A DNA stretch of 64,000 nucleotides from an uncultured Gemmatimonadota bacterium (GCA_913043255.1 CAJWLK010000001.1:471045-535044); one strand, 5' to 3'. Positions 7,664 through 17,188 are shown, counted from the first letter of the stretch. A program made the numbers and translations. Notes: generated by a model not told the origin, from the letters alone.

Positions 7664-9292
7664 ATGAGATCCAAGGTAACCACAATCGTCATCGTCGGTT
7701 CTGGATTCGCGGGAACCATACTTGCGCGGGCTCTCAATGCTCGCGGCCAGCGGGTAGTTCTCATTGAGCGACACACACACCCTCGATTTGCAATAGGTGA
7801 GTCTTCGACCCCGTTGGCCTCAATTTGCCTGGAACGTATCGCCATCGAGTATGACCTTCCCGACCTCTTCGCTCTCGCAACCTACGACCGCTGGAATCGC
7901 GAGTTGCCGGGTGTCGGACACGGACTCAAACGAGGCTTTTCGTTCTATCAACACCGTCCCAACCACGCTTTTGCAAATAGCCATCGAAATGAAGCGCGCC
8001 TCCTCGTGAGTGCGAGTCCAGATAACGAGATTGCAGACTCACACTGGCTTCGCTCCGACGTAGACCAGCACCTAGTCCGTCAAGCTACAAGCGAAGGGGT
8101 TGAGTTCATTGACAACTGCGAAGTCGAGCGAGCGGAAAGACGCGGAAACGGTTGGGTGCTCCAGATGAACCGGAGTGGGCGGCCACTCCAGCTAGACGCC
8201 GATTTTGTGGTAGATGCAACAGGTGGAGTTCCATTCCTGCCGGCTGATGCCAAGAGCGAGTTCAATGAGTTTACAATCCGACCTGCCGACAGTCCCGGAG
8301 GCAAAGGCGTTGCTCCACCAGACACGGGTCTCATTTTCGGTCACTTCCAAGGAGTGAAATCTTTTAGTGACGTTGCGGATGAAGCCTCGTTTTTGAACCC
8401 CCCGTACCCAGAGGAGCGGGCCGCTGTCCACCACTTGCTTGAAGAAGGTTGGATGTACGTATTGTCCTTCGATAACGACCTGGTTTCAGCTGGATTTGTA
8501 ATCGATCGCACACATTCTGATTCGCATCATTTTCTCAACGCTCCACCAGATGAAGCATGGCAGGCCTTGCTGAGTCGTTATCCAACCATCGAACGGCAGT
8601 TTGCGGCTAGTGAACCGACCCGTAAGCTGACCTCAGTCCCTCGGATTCAACGACGCCGTGTCTCGGGAGCCGGGTCTGGATGGGCGCTACTCCCACATAC
8701 ATTTTCCTTTGTCAGCCCAATGTTCTCGACTGGAATTGCATGGAGCCTTATCGGTGTCGAACGACTCGCAGGGGCATTGAGTAACGATGGGAATAGACGT
8801 TTGTGGCAATTAAACGAATACGATCAGATGCTCCAGATCGAAGCTGACCACATCACTTCACTAGTTACGCCCGCATACCAATTCAGGCAGGATTTCGATG
8901 CATTCGTGGCTTGGACACAAGTTTACTTCGCTGCAGCCAGCTACCACGAAGTGTGGCAACGGCTCTCCGACCCTCCATCTGAAGATGGTTGGCGCAGTGT
9001 TGGCTTTCTCGGCGCATGCGATCCAATCCTTCAAAGAGCAAAGATGGAAGCTGCAGACCAGCTCAAAACCGCATATATGGATCGCGACATCAAGAAAACA
9101 ACTCGTGGTTTAGACTTTGAAAATCTTGTGGGGCAGCTCATCACTGACCGTAACCTGGCAGGATTAGCTAATCCTGCCCGAAACCGAATGTACCCAGTGG
9201 ACCTACCCCTGCTCCTGAGACATGGGGATATGCTAGGACTGTCGGACGAAGAACTTCGCGTTAGGCTTCCTCGGATTAGAGGGCTATCCTAA
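7664..9292 (+). CDS. FAD-dependent oxidoreductase of the tryptophan-halogenase fold
   Basis: A 542-residue flavoprotein. The dinucleotide-binding Gly-Ser-Gly-Phe-Ala-Gly is at residues 11-16, and Ile-Gly-Glu-Ser-Ser-Thr-Pro at about residues 45-51 is the motif typical of the flavin-dependent halogenase family. Asp-Ala-Thr-Gly-Gly near residue 185 completes the FAD site. The halogenase hallmark Trp-x-Trp-x-Ile-Pro is not intact: the aligned place reads Gly-Trp-Met-Tyr-Val-Leu-Ser, so halogenation is doubtful and oxidation or reduction more likely. The gene starts 28 nt after the radical SAM gene and looks like the third member of the operon. No flavin reductase partner is seen in the window. 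The family call is sure, the reaction is not. Confidence 0.8.
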   Translation: MRSKVTTIVIVGSGFAGTILARALNARGQRVVLIERHTHPRFAIGESSTPLASICLERIAIEYDLPDLFALATYDRWNRELPGVGHGLKRGFSFYQHRPNHAFANSHRNEARLLVSASPDNEIADSHWLRSDVDQHLVRQATSEGVEFIDNCEVERAERRGNGWVLQMNRSGRPLQLDADFVVDATGGVPFLPADAKSEFNEFTIRPADSPGGKGVAPPDTGLIFGHFQGVKSFSDVADEASFLNPPYPEERAAVHHLLEEGWMYVLSFDNDLVSAGFVIDRTHSDSHHFLNAPPDEAWQALLSRYPTIERQFAASEPTRKLTSVPRIQRRRVSGAGSGWALLPHTFSFVSPMFSTGIAWSLIGVERLAGALSNDGNRRLWQLNEYDQMLQIEADHITSLVTPAYQFRQDFDAFVAWTQVYFAAASYHEVWQRLSDPPSEDGWRSVGFLGACDPILQRAKMEAADQLKTAYMDRDIKKTTRGLDFENLVGQLITDRNLAGLANPARNRMYPVDLPLLLRHGDMLGLSDEELRVRLPRIRGLS

Positions 9293-9378
9293 TTTGGCTG
9301 GGACCCACCTCTCAGAGTAGGTTCTCCGAACAGGTTAGGAGTACGGACGCCCCCATAGTTTATGAGGCAAAATAAGTT

Positions 9379-11364
9379 ATGTCAGAGCATAACAGTGCAA
9401 GTACAACACCCCACATTAGCGAAGCTGAAGCGCGTAAGGTTGCCGAAGCTGCCCGAGAGACCGATTGGACAGGGCGAACATTCGTTCGAAACCTGTTTCT
9501 CGGTAAGCTCCGGCTTGACGCGATCGACCCGTACCCCGACCCCAACGATTTCATTTCAGACCGCGCACGAGAATGGACGGACGAACTTCGTGTATTCCTT
9601 CGTGACGAAGTCGACTCCGATGCGATCGATCGAGAAGGGAAAATTCCGGAGGATGTGGTTGAGGCCCTAGCTCAACGTGGTGCGTTCGGAATTAAAGTCG
9701 CCACCGAGTATGGCGGCCTGGGATTCAACCAGACCGAATACGCTAATGCAATGCGTGTGGTTGGTTCAGTGGATGGGAACCTGACTGCGCTTCTCTCCGC
9801 CCACCAATCAATCGGGGTCGGTCAACCACTAAAAATGTTTGGGACCGAAGAGCAAAAAAGAGAATTCTTCCCCCGTCTGGCACGAGGTGCGGTAAGCGCC
9901 TTCGCCCTCACGGAGGCTGACGTTGGGTCAGATCCAGCGCGACTATCAACAACCGCTGAACTGACCGATGACGGCGAAGCCTACACACTTAATGGCGAAA
10001 AGCTCTGGATCACAAACGGTACTCTGGCTGAGTTGTACGTGGTTATGGCGCGACACCCAGACAGCGGCAAGATATCGGCATTCATCGTGGAGCGAGACAC
10101 GCCTGGAGTTGAGGTGGTCATGCGGAATTACTTCATGGGGCTCAAAGCGTTGGAGAATGGAGTCATCCGATTCACAAATGTCCGAGTTCCCAAAAAGAAT
10201 CTCCTTTGGAAGGAAGGTCGTGGCCTCAAACTCGCTCTTATAACATTGAATACTGGTCGTCTGACGATTCCGGCTTCGTCAGTCGGAGGAGCACAATCCG
10301 CACTCGATTTCTGCCGCCGATGGTGTACCGAACGTATTCAATGGGGAGTCGCAATCGGTAAGCACGAGACGATCGCACACTATCTGACCTCGATTGCTGC
10401 CCGCACCTACGCGATGTCAGCCATTGCTGATCTCACGCAGACGATGGCAGACCGAGGCGGATATGATATTCGCCTCGAAGCAGCCGTGGCCAAACTCTGG
10501 AATACCGAGACTGGCTGGATTCTTACGGACGATGCCCTCCAAGTGCGTGGTGGGCGAGGATATGAAACCGCCGACTCTCTCGCAGCACGGGGAGAGGAAC
10601 CGATAGCGGTCGAGCGAATGCTCCGGGATTTCAGGATCAACCGAATCTTCGAGGGTTCCAGCGAAATCATGCGACTGTTCATCGCGCGTGAAGCTGTCGA
10701 TAAGCATCTCCAGATCGCGGGAGACCTTGTCGATCCGAAGTTAGGGATTGGAGCCAAACTCAAGGCTCTGCCAAAAGCAGCCGCCTTCTACCTCACTTGG
10801 TATCCCGCACGCCTATTTGGCTGGAGCCTACCTCCGCGGTTTTCCCGCTGGGGACCTCTGGCCAAACACCTACGGTTCGTGGAAAGGTCGAGCAGAAAAC
10901 TGGCCCGCACGATATTCCATTTGATGGTGCGGCATGGACGAACCTTAGAACATCGCCAGGGCCTGCTCTTTCGGTGCGTAGACATCGGGGCGGAGTTGTT
11001 TGCAATCTCTTGTGCGGTTTCGCGGGTCGAGATGTTGAAGCGCCGCGGTGGCGACGAGGCACGTGAAGCCTCACGACTCGCAGATTCGTTTGCTTGTTCT
11101 TCCGAAAGGCGGGTAAAAGAGCTGTTCCGAGCGATCCGTTCAAACGAAGACGCGGCCAATTACCGTATCGCACAAGACATCCTCGACAAAAAATATACTT
11201 GGCTGGAACAAGGCATTGTGGGACTCCAGAAGGCACAACTCGAAGCCTGGCAAAACCCTGCGCCCATGAAAGCCGACGCGGACAGCATGATCAAGGACGA
11301 GGACGGGCCGACGGAAAACGATCCTTCAAGAGATCCGAGCTTCGTCGCGGCAGCAGACTTTTAG
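9379..11364 (+). CDS. Acyl-CoA dehydrogenase with C-terminal extension
   Basis: A 661-residue member of the acyl-CoA dehydrogenase family, which introduces the alpha-beta double bond in fatty-acyl-CoA beta-oxidation using FAD. The signature region Leu-Thr-Glu-Ala-Asp-Val-Gly-Ser-Asp and the FAD-contacting Trp-Ile-Thr-Asn-Gly are present. The catalytic base Glu lies in Ile-Phe-Glu-Gly-Ser near residue 425, and a Gly-Gly-Arg-Gly-Tyr-Glu motif precedes it. The 220 residues after the catalytic core make it longer than the usual 380-residue enzymes and similar in build to VLCAD/ACAD9, whose C-terminal domain aids membrane association. A GAGG lies 13 nt before the start. The gene is alone on this strand and its electron-transfer partners are not in the window. 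Confidence 0.9.
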   Translation: MSEHNSASTTPHISEAEARKVAEAARETDWTGRTFVRNLFLGKLRLDAIDPYPDPNDFISDRAREWTDELRVFLRDEVDSDAIDREGKIPEDVVEALAQRGAFGIKVATEYGGLGFNQTEYANAMRVVGSVDGNLTALLSAHQSIGVGQPLKMFGTEEQKREFFPRLARGAVSAFALTEADVGSDPARLSTTAELTDDGEAYTLNGEKLWITNGTLAELYVVMARHPDSGKISAFIVERDTPGVEVVMRNYFMGLKALENGVIRFTNVRVPKKNLLWKEGRGLKLALITLNTGRLTIPASSVGGAQSALDFCRRWCTERIQWGVAIGKHETIAHYLTSIAARTYAMSAIADLTQTMADRGGYDIRLEAAVAKLWNTETGWILTDDALQVRGGRGYETADSLAARGEEPIAVERMLRDFRINRIFEGSSEIMRLFIAREAVDKHLQIAGDLVDPKLGIGAKLKALPKAAAFYLTWYPARLFGWSLPPRFSRWGPLAKHLRFVERSSRKLARTIFHLMVRHGRTLEHRQGLLFRCVDIGAELFAISCAVSRVEMLKRRGGDEAREASRLADSFACSSERRVKELFRAIRSNEDAANYRIAQDILDKKYTWLEQGIVGLQKAQLEAWQNPAPMKADADSMIKDEDGPTENDPSRDPSFVAAADF

Positions 11365-11389
11365 CTCACCTAAGAGAGCCGCCTGGGGT

Positions 11390-12175
11390 TCACGAACTAC
11401 TGCCGAACCGATTGACGAATATTCGTTCCCGATCCGTCAGGGCCGACCAGCCCAATGACCGAACCTTCTCCGATATGCGTTCGTACTCATCCCGGTTTAC
11501 GGGGTGCAAGGTAGCAGGGTCAATCTTTGACCAAATAGCCGTAAGATCACTCTCATTCATGCTGACAGCGGGACTCTGGACTTTGCGCTGAAATTGCTTT
11601 GCGGGAGACCTCCATTCGGCCCACCTCAAATAGAGCCAACCACCTAAGAATCCACCTAAGTGGGCAAAGTGGGCCACGTTGTCCTGTACCCCACCGAGCC
11701 CCGACCAAAGCGACAGTAGGGTGAGCGCTCCGACAAAGAAACGCACCTGCATAGGGATTACGAACCACACAAGAATCTTGTCGCGAGGCCAGAACCGCGC
11801 ATAAGCAAAGAAGACCCCAAAAACCGCCCCGGACGCACCAACCATCGGCACGTACAGGCCTCCGGCAGAGGCGTTCAACGCCGTGTAGGCCATATGAACG
11901 ATGGCTGCCACCAAACCGCTGGTGAGGTACATGGTAATGAAGCCGCGGCTACCCAGACGCACTTCGAGCCGCGGGCCAAAGAAGAAGAGTCCAATCATGT
12001 TGAAGAAGAGGTGCCCGGTCCCACCGTGAAGGAACTGGTACGTGATCAGGGTCCAGGGCTTCTGAAAAATCTGCACAGGAACAAGTTGAAACTCGCTGAA
12101 TAGCGGGGTGCCTGGTCCCGCAAATAACAGTGCAATGACGTTTAATAGTAACAGCTGGCCGACAACTCGAGTCAT
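11390..12175 (-). CDS. Rhomboid-family intramembrane serine protease
   Basis: A 261-residue membrane protein with six or so hydrophobic helices. The catalytic serine is in Gly-Ala-Ser-Gly-Ala-Val-Phe-Gly near residue 125, and the catalytic histidine in His-Phe-Ala-His-Leu-Gly-Gly near residue 170. The His-Gly-Gly-x-x-His and Asn-Met segment of the rhomboid core precedes them. Rhomboids cleave substrates within the membrane. The C-terminal 60 residues are a soluble tail without a recognised domain. Its start overlaps the stop of the DUF72 gene by 4 nt (ATGA), so the two are co-translated. Confidence 0.9.
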   Translation of the reverse strand: MTRVVGQLLLLNVIALLFAGPGTPLFSEFQLVPVQIFQKPWTLITYQFLHGGTGHLFFNMIGLFFFGPRLEVRLGSRGFITMYLTSGLVAAIVHMAYTALNASAGGLYVPMVGASGAVFGVFFAYARFWPRDKILVWFVIPMQVRFFVGALTLLSLWSGLGGVQDNVAHFAHLGGFLGGWLYLRWAEWRSPAKQFQRKVQSPAVSMNESDLTAIWSKIDPATLHPVNRDEYERISEKVRSLGWSALTDRERIFVNRFGSSS

Positions 12176-12873
12176 TGAGTTGCGAGCTCCGCAAACCGGG
12201 AGGCTAACCCTGTGCCTGCCCCTGTATCTTCGTGCTTAAAGAAAGCGTAAACATGTTTCCACCCAGAGGTCTTCACCCTCTCGGCCCACGTTTCCAATTC
12301 CTCTCCTGAATACTCGGTCTTACGCAGTCTTAGGTAACCCCAGTCAGCTGTTTCGATGATTGACATCCCTTCGCTCTCATCAGCTTCCGCAAGGCATAGC
12401 GCACAGTTATGCGACCGCAGAATACTGAAAACCTCCGCGGTGAACCATGAGGCATGACGGAATTCGAAAGCGGAATTCTCAGGGTTTGGAAGCTGGTCTA
12501 TAAACGTGGACAATCTCTCATCGTCTCGTTTAAAATTTGGCGGTAGTTGATAGAGAATCGGGCCCAACCGATCGGCAAGCATTGAGACCGTACGAATCAG
12601 ATGCTGGGTAGCTTCCTCAGCCCCCTTCAAGCGCTTGAAGTGTGTGATACCCCGAGACGCTTTAAGCGCAAATCGAAATCCGTCGGGCACAGCCTCAGCC
12701 CAATTCTTAAGCACACTCTCCTGTGGGACCCGATAGAAGGTGCTGTTGATCTCGACACCAGACAACTTGGAGCCATAAAAGGAAAGCATCTCCTTATTTG
12801 GAAGTTTGTCAGGATAGAACGTACCCTTCCACGCCGTGTAGCTATAGCCGCTCGTGCCAACCCAAACCTGCAT
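12172..12873 (-). CDS. DUF72 (YecE-like) protein
   Basis: A 233-residue protein that begins with Trp-Val-Gly-Thr-Ser-Gly-Tyr-Ser-Tyr and contains Val-Glu-Ile-Asn-Ser-Thr-Phe-Tyr and Glu-Phe-Arg-His-Ala-Ser-Trp, all conserved blocks of the DUF72/YecE family. The family adopts a TIM-barrel-like fold; no reaction is established that I can cite. It is complete and of usual length, and is coupled to the downstream rhomboid gene by a 4-nt overlap. Confidence 0.9.
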   Translation of the reverse strand: MQVWVGTSGYSYTAWKGTFYPDKLPNKEMLSFYGSKLSGVEINSTFYRVPQESVLKNWAEAVPDGFRFALKASRGITHFKRLKGAEEATQHLIRTVSMLADRLGPILYQLPPNFKRDDERLSTFIDQLPNPENSAFEFRHASWFTAEVFSILRSHNCALCLAEADESEGMSIIETADWGYLRLRKTEYSGEELETWAERVKTSGWKHVYAFFKHEDTGAGTGLASRFAELATQ

Positions 12874-12982
12874 TTGTCACCTATATAGCGAGTTAAAAAA
12901 AGGGTCACAGTGTTCCGTGAACCAGACCGGCATGATACGAGATCATACGGGATCGGCCAACGTGAGTAAGTAAACCCTCGGA

Positions 12983-13990
12983 CTAGTCAATCTCGAGTAA
13001 CACTTTCCCGAACGAATTGTTCGATTCCATCCGCCGGTGTGCCTCAGACGCCTCGGCTAAAGGGTAGGTGCGGTCGATGATAGGGATAAGCGCCGGGGGC
13101 TGGTTTTGACCACCTTTGACAAAAGCGGAGAGAAAGCGTTTTTGAAAATCTTCTGTAACCTGTGCCTTCTCCACAGTCGACCGTGCGCGGAGGACTGTTC
13201 CCACGATGGTGGCACGCTTCGCCATTAGTTTTCGCAAATTCGCCTTAACATTCGACCCGCCCAATAAACCGACGACTACAAGTCGACCCAGAGTGGACAA
13301 ACTGGTCAGGTTATCCTCCCAGTAGGAGCCCCCCACCGTATCCAAAATCACGTTTACACCAGCGCCATCTGTATACCCATTCACTTCATCCGCAAATGAG
13401 TCGGAACCGCGGTCGATACCTAGGTCAAGCGGAAGACCGGTCTTTCGGATCTGCTCCAGTTTCCCGGCCGACGCAGTCCCAATTACCGACTTGGCCCCAG
13501 CCACACGCGCCAGTTGGAGCGCAGCGGTACCAACCCCTCCACCGGCCGTGTGGACAAGAACTCGGTCACCTGGCTCCATCCGGCCGCACGAGAATAGGGC
13601 ATCCGCCGCAGTGAGGAACACTTCCGGTATAGCACCAGCTTCAATCCAAGACAAACCACTTGGAACAGGTAAAAGTTGGCCCACCGGAACAACTGCAAGT
13701 TCCGCATAACCACCACCCCCAAGGATCCCCATGACTCGATCGCCCGGTGCCCACTCTTCGACATCACTTCCGATTTTGGCAATTTCGCCCGCAAATTCTA
13801 GCCCGGGAATATCGTCGGGAGCACCTTGGGGGGCCGGGTATGCCCCCATCCTTTGCAGAATGTCGGCGCGGTTGATACCTGCAACACGAATGCGCACCAG
13901 AACCTCCTGGGTCCCCGGCTCTGGGACCGCCGCATCGGTGAGTTCTAGAACGTCAACTCCACCGGGCTCCCGTATAGAAATCGCTCTCAT
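12983..13990 (-). CDS. NAD(P)H quinone oxidoreductase (zeta-crystallin-like MDR)
   Basis: A medium-chain dehydrogenase/reductase of about 335 residues. It has the quinone-oxidoreductase pattern Gly-Ile-Asn-Arg-Ala-Asp near residue 45 and a cofactor loop Ala-Gly-Gly-Gly-Val-Gly-Thr-Ala near residue 150. The catalytic and structural zinc cysteines are absent, as expected for the QOR branch. The reaction would be NAD(P)H-dependent reduction of quinones or enals in the cytosol. The start at 13990 makes an ATGA overlap with the stop of the nucleotidyltransferase gene; an ATG three codons upstream (13999) also exists. Confidence 0.9.
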   Translation of the reverse strand: MRAISIREPGGVDVLELTDAAVPEPGTQEVLVRIRVAGINRADILQRMGAYPAPQGAPDDIPGLEFAGEIAKIGSDVEEWAPGDRVMGILGGGGYAELAVVPVGQLLPVPSGLSWIEAGAIPEVFLTAADALFSCGRMEPGDRVLVHTAGGGVGTAALQLARVAGAKSVIGTASAGKLEQIRKTGLPLDLGIDRGSDSFADEVNGYTDGAGVNVILDTVGGSYWEDNLTSLSTLGRLVVVGLLGGSNVKANLRKLMAKRATIVGTVLRARSTVEKAQVTEDFQKRFLSAFVKGGQNQPPALIPIIDRTYPLAEASEAHRRMESNNSFGKVLLEID

Positions 13991-14745
13991 TGAGACCATT
14001 TAGCAGCCAGCCCCTCACGTGCTTCTTCCAACCGCTCTGGAGTCCCGATGTCGTACCAAGCCGCTCCCGTCGCATCGTGAACAGCAATGTGTTCACCTTC
14101 GCCGATAAGGCGCATATAACTGTCCATCAAAGAGAACGCTCCTTGTTCTGTCAGGTGATTAAAGATTCGCTCCGACACAATATGGATACCAGTGAATCCA
14201 ACCTCACGCGTGCCTCGTACCGCAGGATGACGAGCAATCAGTTGCCAACCTTCGACGCGGTTAGCCCGCCCAAACACCCCATCTTCGTCAACCAAAAGGG
14301 GTCGCGTCGTAGTTCGTTCTGTGATAATCAGCGTGGCGATTCTCCCATCTCGATCTTCCCCTGCTAGATGCTCTTGATAGATAGGACCAAGTTGGATATC
14401 GCTGATGACGTCAGCATTATGGAGGAGAAAGGGTGCTTTCGCCTCGAACAAAGGGGCGGCGTGGACCAGCGCACCCCCTGTCTCAAGCGGGATTGAAGAA
14501 ACCGCATCCTCTCGAGAAACGACAGTAGGCACACCCAGTCCATCTTGGTCAGAGATGAAGGCTTCGATCTGTGCGGCTAGGTGGTGCGTGTTCACAATCA
14601 ATCGGTGCACACCGGCGTCCAAAAGATCACGAGCCACCCACCCAAGTAGTGGTATCCCCTCGATTTCTACCAGTGCTTTGGGAACGGAATCGGTTAACGG
14701 CCTCAACCGCTTCCCTTTCCCCGCAGCTAATATCATCCCTTCCAA
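13987..14745 (-). CDS. Sugar-1-phosphate nucleotidyltransferase, MurU-like
   Basis: A 252-residue nucleotidyltransferase that starts with Met-Ile-Leu-Ala-Ala-Gly-Lys-Gly-Lys-Arg-Leu, the NTP-binding signature. Later blocks include Asn-Thr-His-His-Leu and Asn-Ala-Asp-Val, the metal-binding Asp. Homologues make UDP- or GDP-sugars from a sugar 1-phosphate. The adjacent AmgK-like kinase makes the MurU role (MurNAc-1-phosphate to UDP-MurNAc) the best guess, because in pseudomonads MurU works next to AmgK; that is an inference from context. The TTG start at 14745 lies 3 nt after the upstream stop and has no good ribosome binding site. An ATG three codons in is possible. Confidence 0.8.
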   Translation of the reverse strand: MEGMILAAGKGKRLRPLTDSVPKALVEIEGIPLLGWVARDLLDAGVHRLIVNTHHLAAQIEAFISDQDGLGVPTVVSREDAVSSIPLETGGALVHAAPLFEAKAPFLLHNADVISDIQLGPIYQEHLAGEDRDGRIATLIITERTTTRPLLVDEDGVFGRANRVEGWQLIARHPAVRGTREVGFTGIHIVSERIFNHLTEQGAFSLMDSYMRLIGEGEHIAVHDATGAAWYDIGTPERLEEAREGLAAKWSQ

Positions 14746-14748
14746 TGG

Positions 14749-16230
14749 TCAGCCCGAAACATGCTTACGAGGCCAATCTGCGCGCTCCCGATGGATTACG
14801 GAGACATGTACCTGGGGGTAAAGTGAGCGCAGGTGAACCGCGAGACGCTCTGCCATATACACTGACCGGTGCTGTCCACCCGTGCACCCGAAGTGTACTG
14901 CAAGGCTGTGGAATCCTCGATCTACATAACTGGTCACGTGGGCGTCGATAATTCCTCGAACCTGGGTCCAGAATTCCACAGTTTCGGGTTGTGCAGCAAG
15001 AAACTCGATGGTCTCCTGGTCAAGTCCCGTCAATCGTCGGTATTCCTGTTGACGTCCAGGATTTGGGAGTCCACGACAGTCAAATACGTGTCCTCCCCCG
15101 TGCCCTGTCGTGTCTTGTGGGTATCCACCGGCAAATCGGAAACTTGAGATCGAAACCTCCAAGCCTTCCTGACTGGGGGCCGCATCCACACTCGACCCCC
15201 ATCGGTTTACAATCTCAGTTAAAGTGGCTTCCAACTCTGGGACCTCAAAAGTGAAGCCCGCCGTAAGAAGCCCACGAAGATTTTCGGCCGCATAGGGTAC
15301 ACTTTGCAAAAACCCGGGCTTCCTCTCAAAAAAACCTCGGTAGCCGTACGCTCCCAACGCTTGGAGAGTTCGGACAAGTACGTATCCGGGCCACAATTCT
15401 AGAAACTCATCTCGGTTCACCGGGTGGTGTTCAACGACCGCCTCCAGATAGTGGTCGAGAAGTGTAGCACGATGTAAGTCAGGCAGATTAGCCTTCGCAT
15501 CGTAAAGCAGCGAAGCGACATCATATGGCAAAGCACCTCGTCGTCCTCCTTGGTAATCAATGAACCACGGGGATACTCTTTCACCGCTCCCTCGTATCAT
15601 CACATTCCGCGACTGGAAATCTCGGTATAGGAAGTGTGAGGTATCACCTTTAAGGAGAAATCGCGTTAACGTCGAGAAGTCTTGTTCGAGCCGTGCTTCG
15701 TTGAACTGAACGTGCGCAAGCTTCAGGAAGTGATACTTAAAATAATTCAGATCCCAAAGTATTGACTGTTGATCGAATGCCCCACGCGGATATGCTCGTT
15801 TGAAGTTGATCGCTCGCCCTCCCTCCACCTGAAAACGAGGCAACACTTCAAGAACCTTCCGATAGATTGGCATGACAGCCTCGGGAAAGGCATCAGACCC
15901 TGGCTCACGCATCTCCTTGATCATATCAAACAAGGTCACATCACCTAGATCTTCGAGAAGCCAGATTCCGTTATCCACATCAACCTGATACAACTCTGGC
16001 ACTGGAAGGCCTAGGCTCCGAAAAGTGCGGGAATAGGAAAAGAACGCCTGATTCTCCTCACGATCGGGACCGTGCGCACCGATCGCAGTGGTCCCATCGG
16101 AAGCAGCTAACCGCCAATAACTCCGAGCCGATCCGTCTCCCAGAACCGGAGCCACATCTACCGGAAGTTCCCCCTGCCATTCGGCAAACAGCGCCGATGC
16201 GCAATCCACCAGAATGGCGCCGGATGTCAT
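14749..16230 (-). CDS. AmgK-like sugar phosphotransferase fused to a RapZ C-terminal domain
   Basis: A two-domain protein of about 493 residues. The first 330 residues are an aminoglycoside-phosphotransferase-type kinase: Leu-Leu-Glu-Asp-Leu-Gly-Asp, catalytic Tyr-Arg-Asp-Phe-Gln-Ser-Arg-Asn, and Phe-Ile-Asp-Tyr-Gln-Gly-Gly, as in the MurNAc/GlcNAc anomeric kinase AmgK. The last 135 residues match the RapZ C-terminal domain: Phe-Asp-Cys-Arg-Gly-Leu-Pro-Asn-Pro-Gly, Thr-Gly-Leu-Asp, and Gly-Cys-Thr-Gly-Gly-Gln-His-Arg-Ser-Val. In enterobacteria that domain senses glucosamine-6-phosphate. The Walker-box domain of RapZ is absent. A start at 16230 avoids an 80-nt overlap that the longer frame (16317) would make with pyrD. 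The gene lies between pyrD and the MurU-like gene. A kinase tuned by amino-sugar level is an attractive but unproven reading. Confidence 0.82.
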   Translation of the reverse strand: MTSGAILVDCASALFAEWQGELPVDVAPVLGDGSARSYWRLAASDGTTAIGAHGPDREENQAFFSYSRTFRSLGLPVPELYQVDVDNGIWLLEDLGDVTLFDMIKEMREPGSDAFPEAVMPIYRKVLEVLPRFQVEGGRAINFKRAYPRGAFDQQSILWDLNYFKYHFLKLAHVQFNEARLEQDFSTLTRFLLKGDTSHFLYRDFQSRNVMIRGSGERVSPWFIDYQGGRRGALPYDVASLLYDAKANLPDLHRATLLDHYLEAVVEHHPVNRDEFLELWPGYVLVRTLQALGAYGYRGFFERKPGFLQSVPYAAENLRGLLTAGFTFEVPELEATLTEIVNRWGSSVDAAPSQEGLEVSISSFRFAGGYPQDTTGHGGGHVFDCRGLPNPGRQQEYRRLTGLDQETIEFLAAQPETVEFWTQVRGIIDAHVTSYVDRGFHSLAVHFGCTGGQHRSVYMAERLAVHLRSLYPQVHVSVIHRERADWPRKHVSG

Positions 16231-16237
16231 CGTTGCT

Positions 16238-17188
16238 TCATCCGGATGGTGCCGGTGGAGTTGGTGCTTCTTCGGTTTGCAATGAACCAACGAGGTCCGA
16301 AAGTTGAGCAATCCCATTTTCGGTCAAATACTTCTGGATGCCCTCATGCACGTTCATCGCGGCATACGGATCGACAAAGGAAGCCGTACCTACCTGCACA
16401 AGACACGCCCCTGCGAGAATGTATTGGATCGCATCTGTAGCGTTTCGAATCCCACCGATTCCCATGATGGGGAGCGTGCAGGCTTGTCGAGCCCGCCACG
16501 TTGCGTACACGCCCATGGGGAGTATTGCAGGACCACTTACACCGCCGGACTGGTTCCCGATCAAAGGCACTCTCTGATCAATGTCCACTACCATCCCTGG
16601 GAACGTGTTGATCGCACTCAAGCCATCCGCACCCGCGTCTTGGCAAATCCGTGCATAGTCCCCTACATCGGGAACATTGGGTGTCAGTTTTACGACTAAA
16701 GGTCGCTCGGTCTCAGCTCGAATTGCCGTAACAAGTTCATCCAGTGCCACCTTATCAGTCCCAAACATCGTGCCCCCTTTGACGTTCGGGCACGACACAT
16801 TAATCTCGTAACCAAGGAATCCTTGCTCCTCGTCAAGCCCCGCGACCACCTCGACAAAATCCCCGATTGAGCGACCAACCACGTTGACAAACACATGCGC
16901 CTGTGACAGGTGTTCTCGCAACCATGGCAATTTCTCCCCAACAAACCCAGCAAGACCCGGATTTTCTAGCCCGATCGCATTAATCATTCCCTCAGGCGTC
17001 TCCGCAACACGGTGCGGGGGATTCCCTGGGCGAGGCTCGAGACTCACCGCTTTGGTGACGATTCCACCGATCTGATTTAGGGGAATGAGGTCGGCATATT
17101 CCTGGCCATATCCACAGGTGCCCGAGGCTAACAAAACCGGGCTTTGGAACTCCGCACCAAACACGCCCTGACACATGGTTACTGTCAT
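16238..17188 (-). CDS. pyrD: Dihydroorotate dehydrogenase, class 1B catalytic subunit
   Basis: About 316 residues, the normal length for the FMN-containing catalytic subunit that oxidises dihydroorotate to orotate in pyrimidine synthesis. Visible blocks are Leu-Ala-Ser-Gly-Thr-Cys-Gly-Tyr-Gly near the start, Asn-Val-Ser-Cys-Pro-Asn-Val with the catalytic Cys of class 1B enzymes, Lys-Leu-Thr-Pro-Asn, and Gly-Ile-Gly-Gly-Ile near the FMN phosphate. The start at 17188 overlaps the pyrK stop by 4 nt (ATGA). A 38-residue upstream extension in the same frame is rejected because it would lie inside pyrK. The PyrK partner next door confirms the NAD-linked class 1B type. Confidence 0.95.
   Translation of the reverse strand: MTVTMCQGVFGAEFQSPVLLASGTCGYGQEYADLIPLNQIGGIVTKAVSLEPRPGNPPHRVAETPEGMINAIGLENPGLAGFVGEKLPWLREHLSQAHVFVNVVGRSIGDFVEVVAGLDEEQGFLGYEINVSCPNVKGGTMFGTDKVALDELVTAIRAETERPLVVKLTPNVPDVGDYARICQDAGADGLSAINTFPGMVVDIDQRVPLIGNQSGGVSGPAILPMGVYATWRARQACTLPIMGIGGIRNATDAIQYILAGACLVQVGTASFVDPYAAMNVHEGIQKYLTENGIAQLSDLVGSLQTEEAPTPPAPSG

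Noticed and set aside
7664..9292. Calling the flavoenzyme a tryptophan halogenase
   Set aside because: The Trp-x-Trp-x-Ile-Pro motif is not intact, so only the fold family is claimed.
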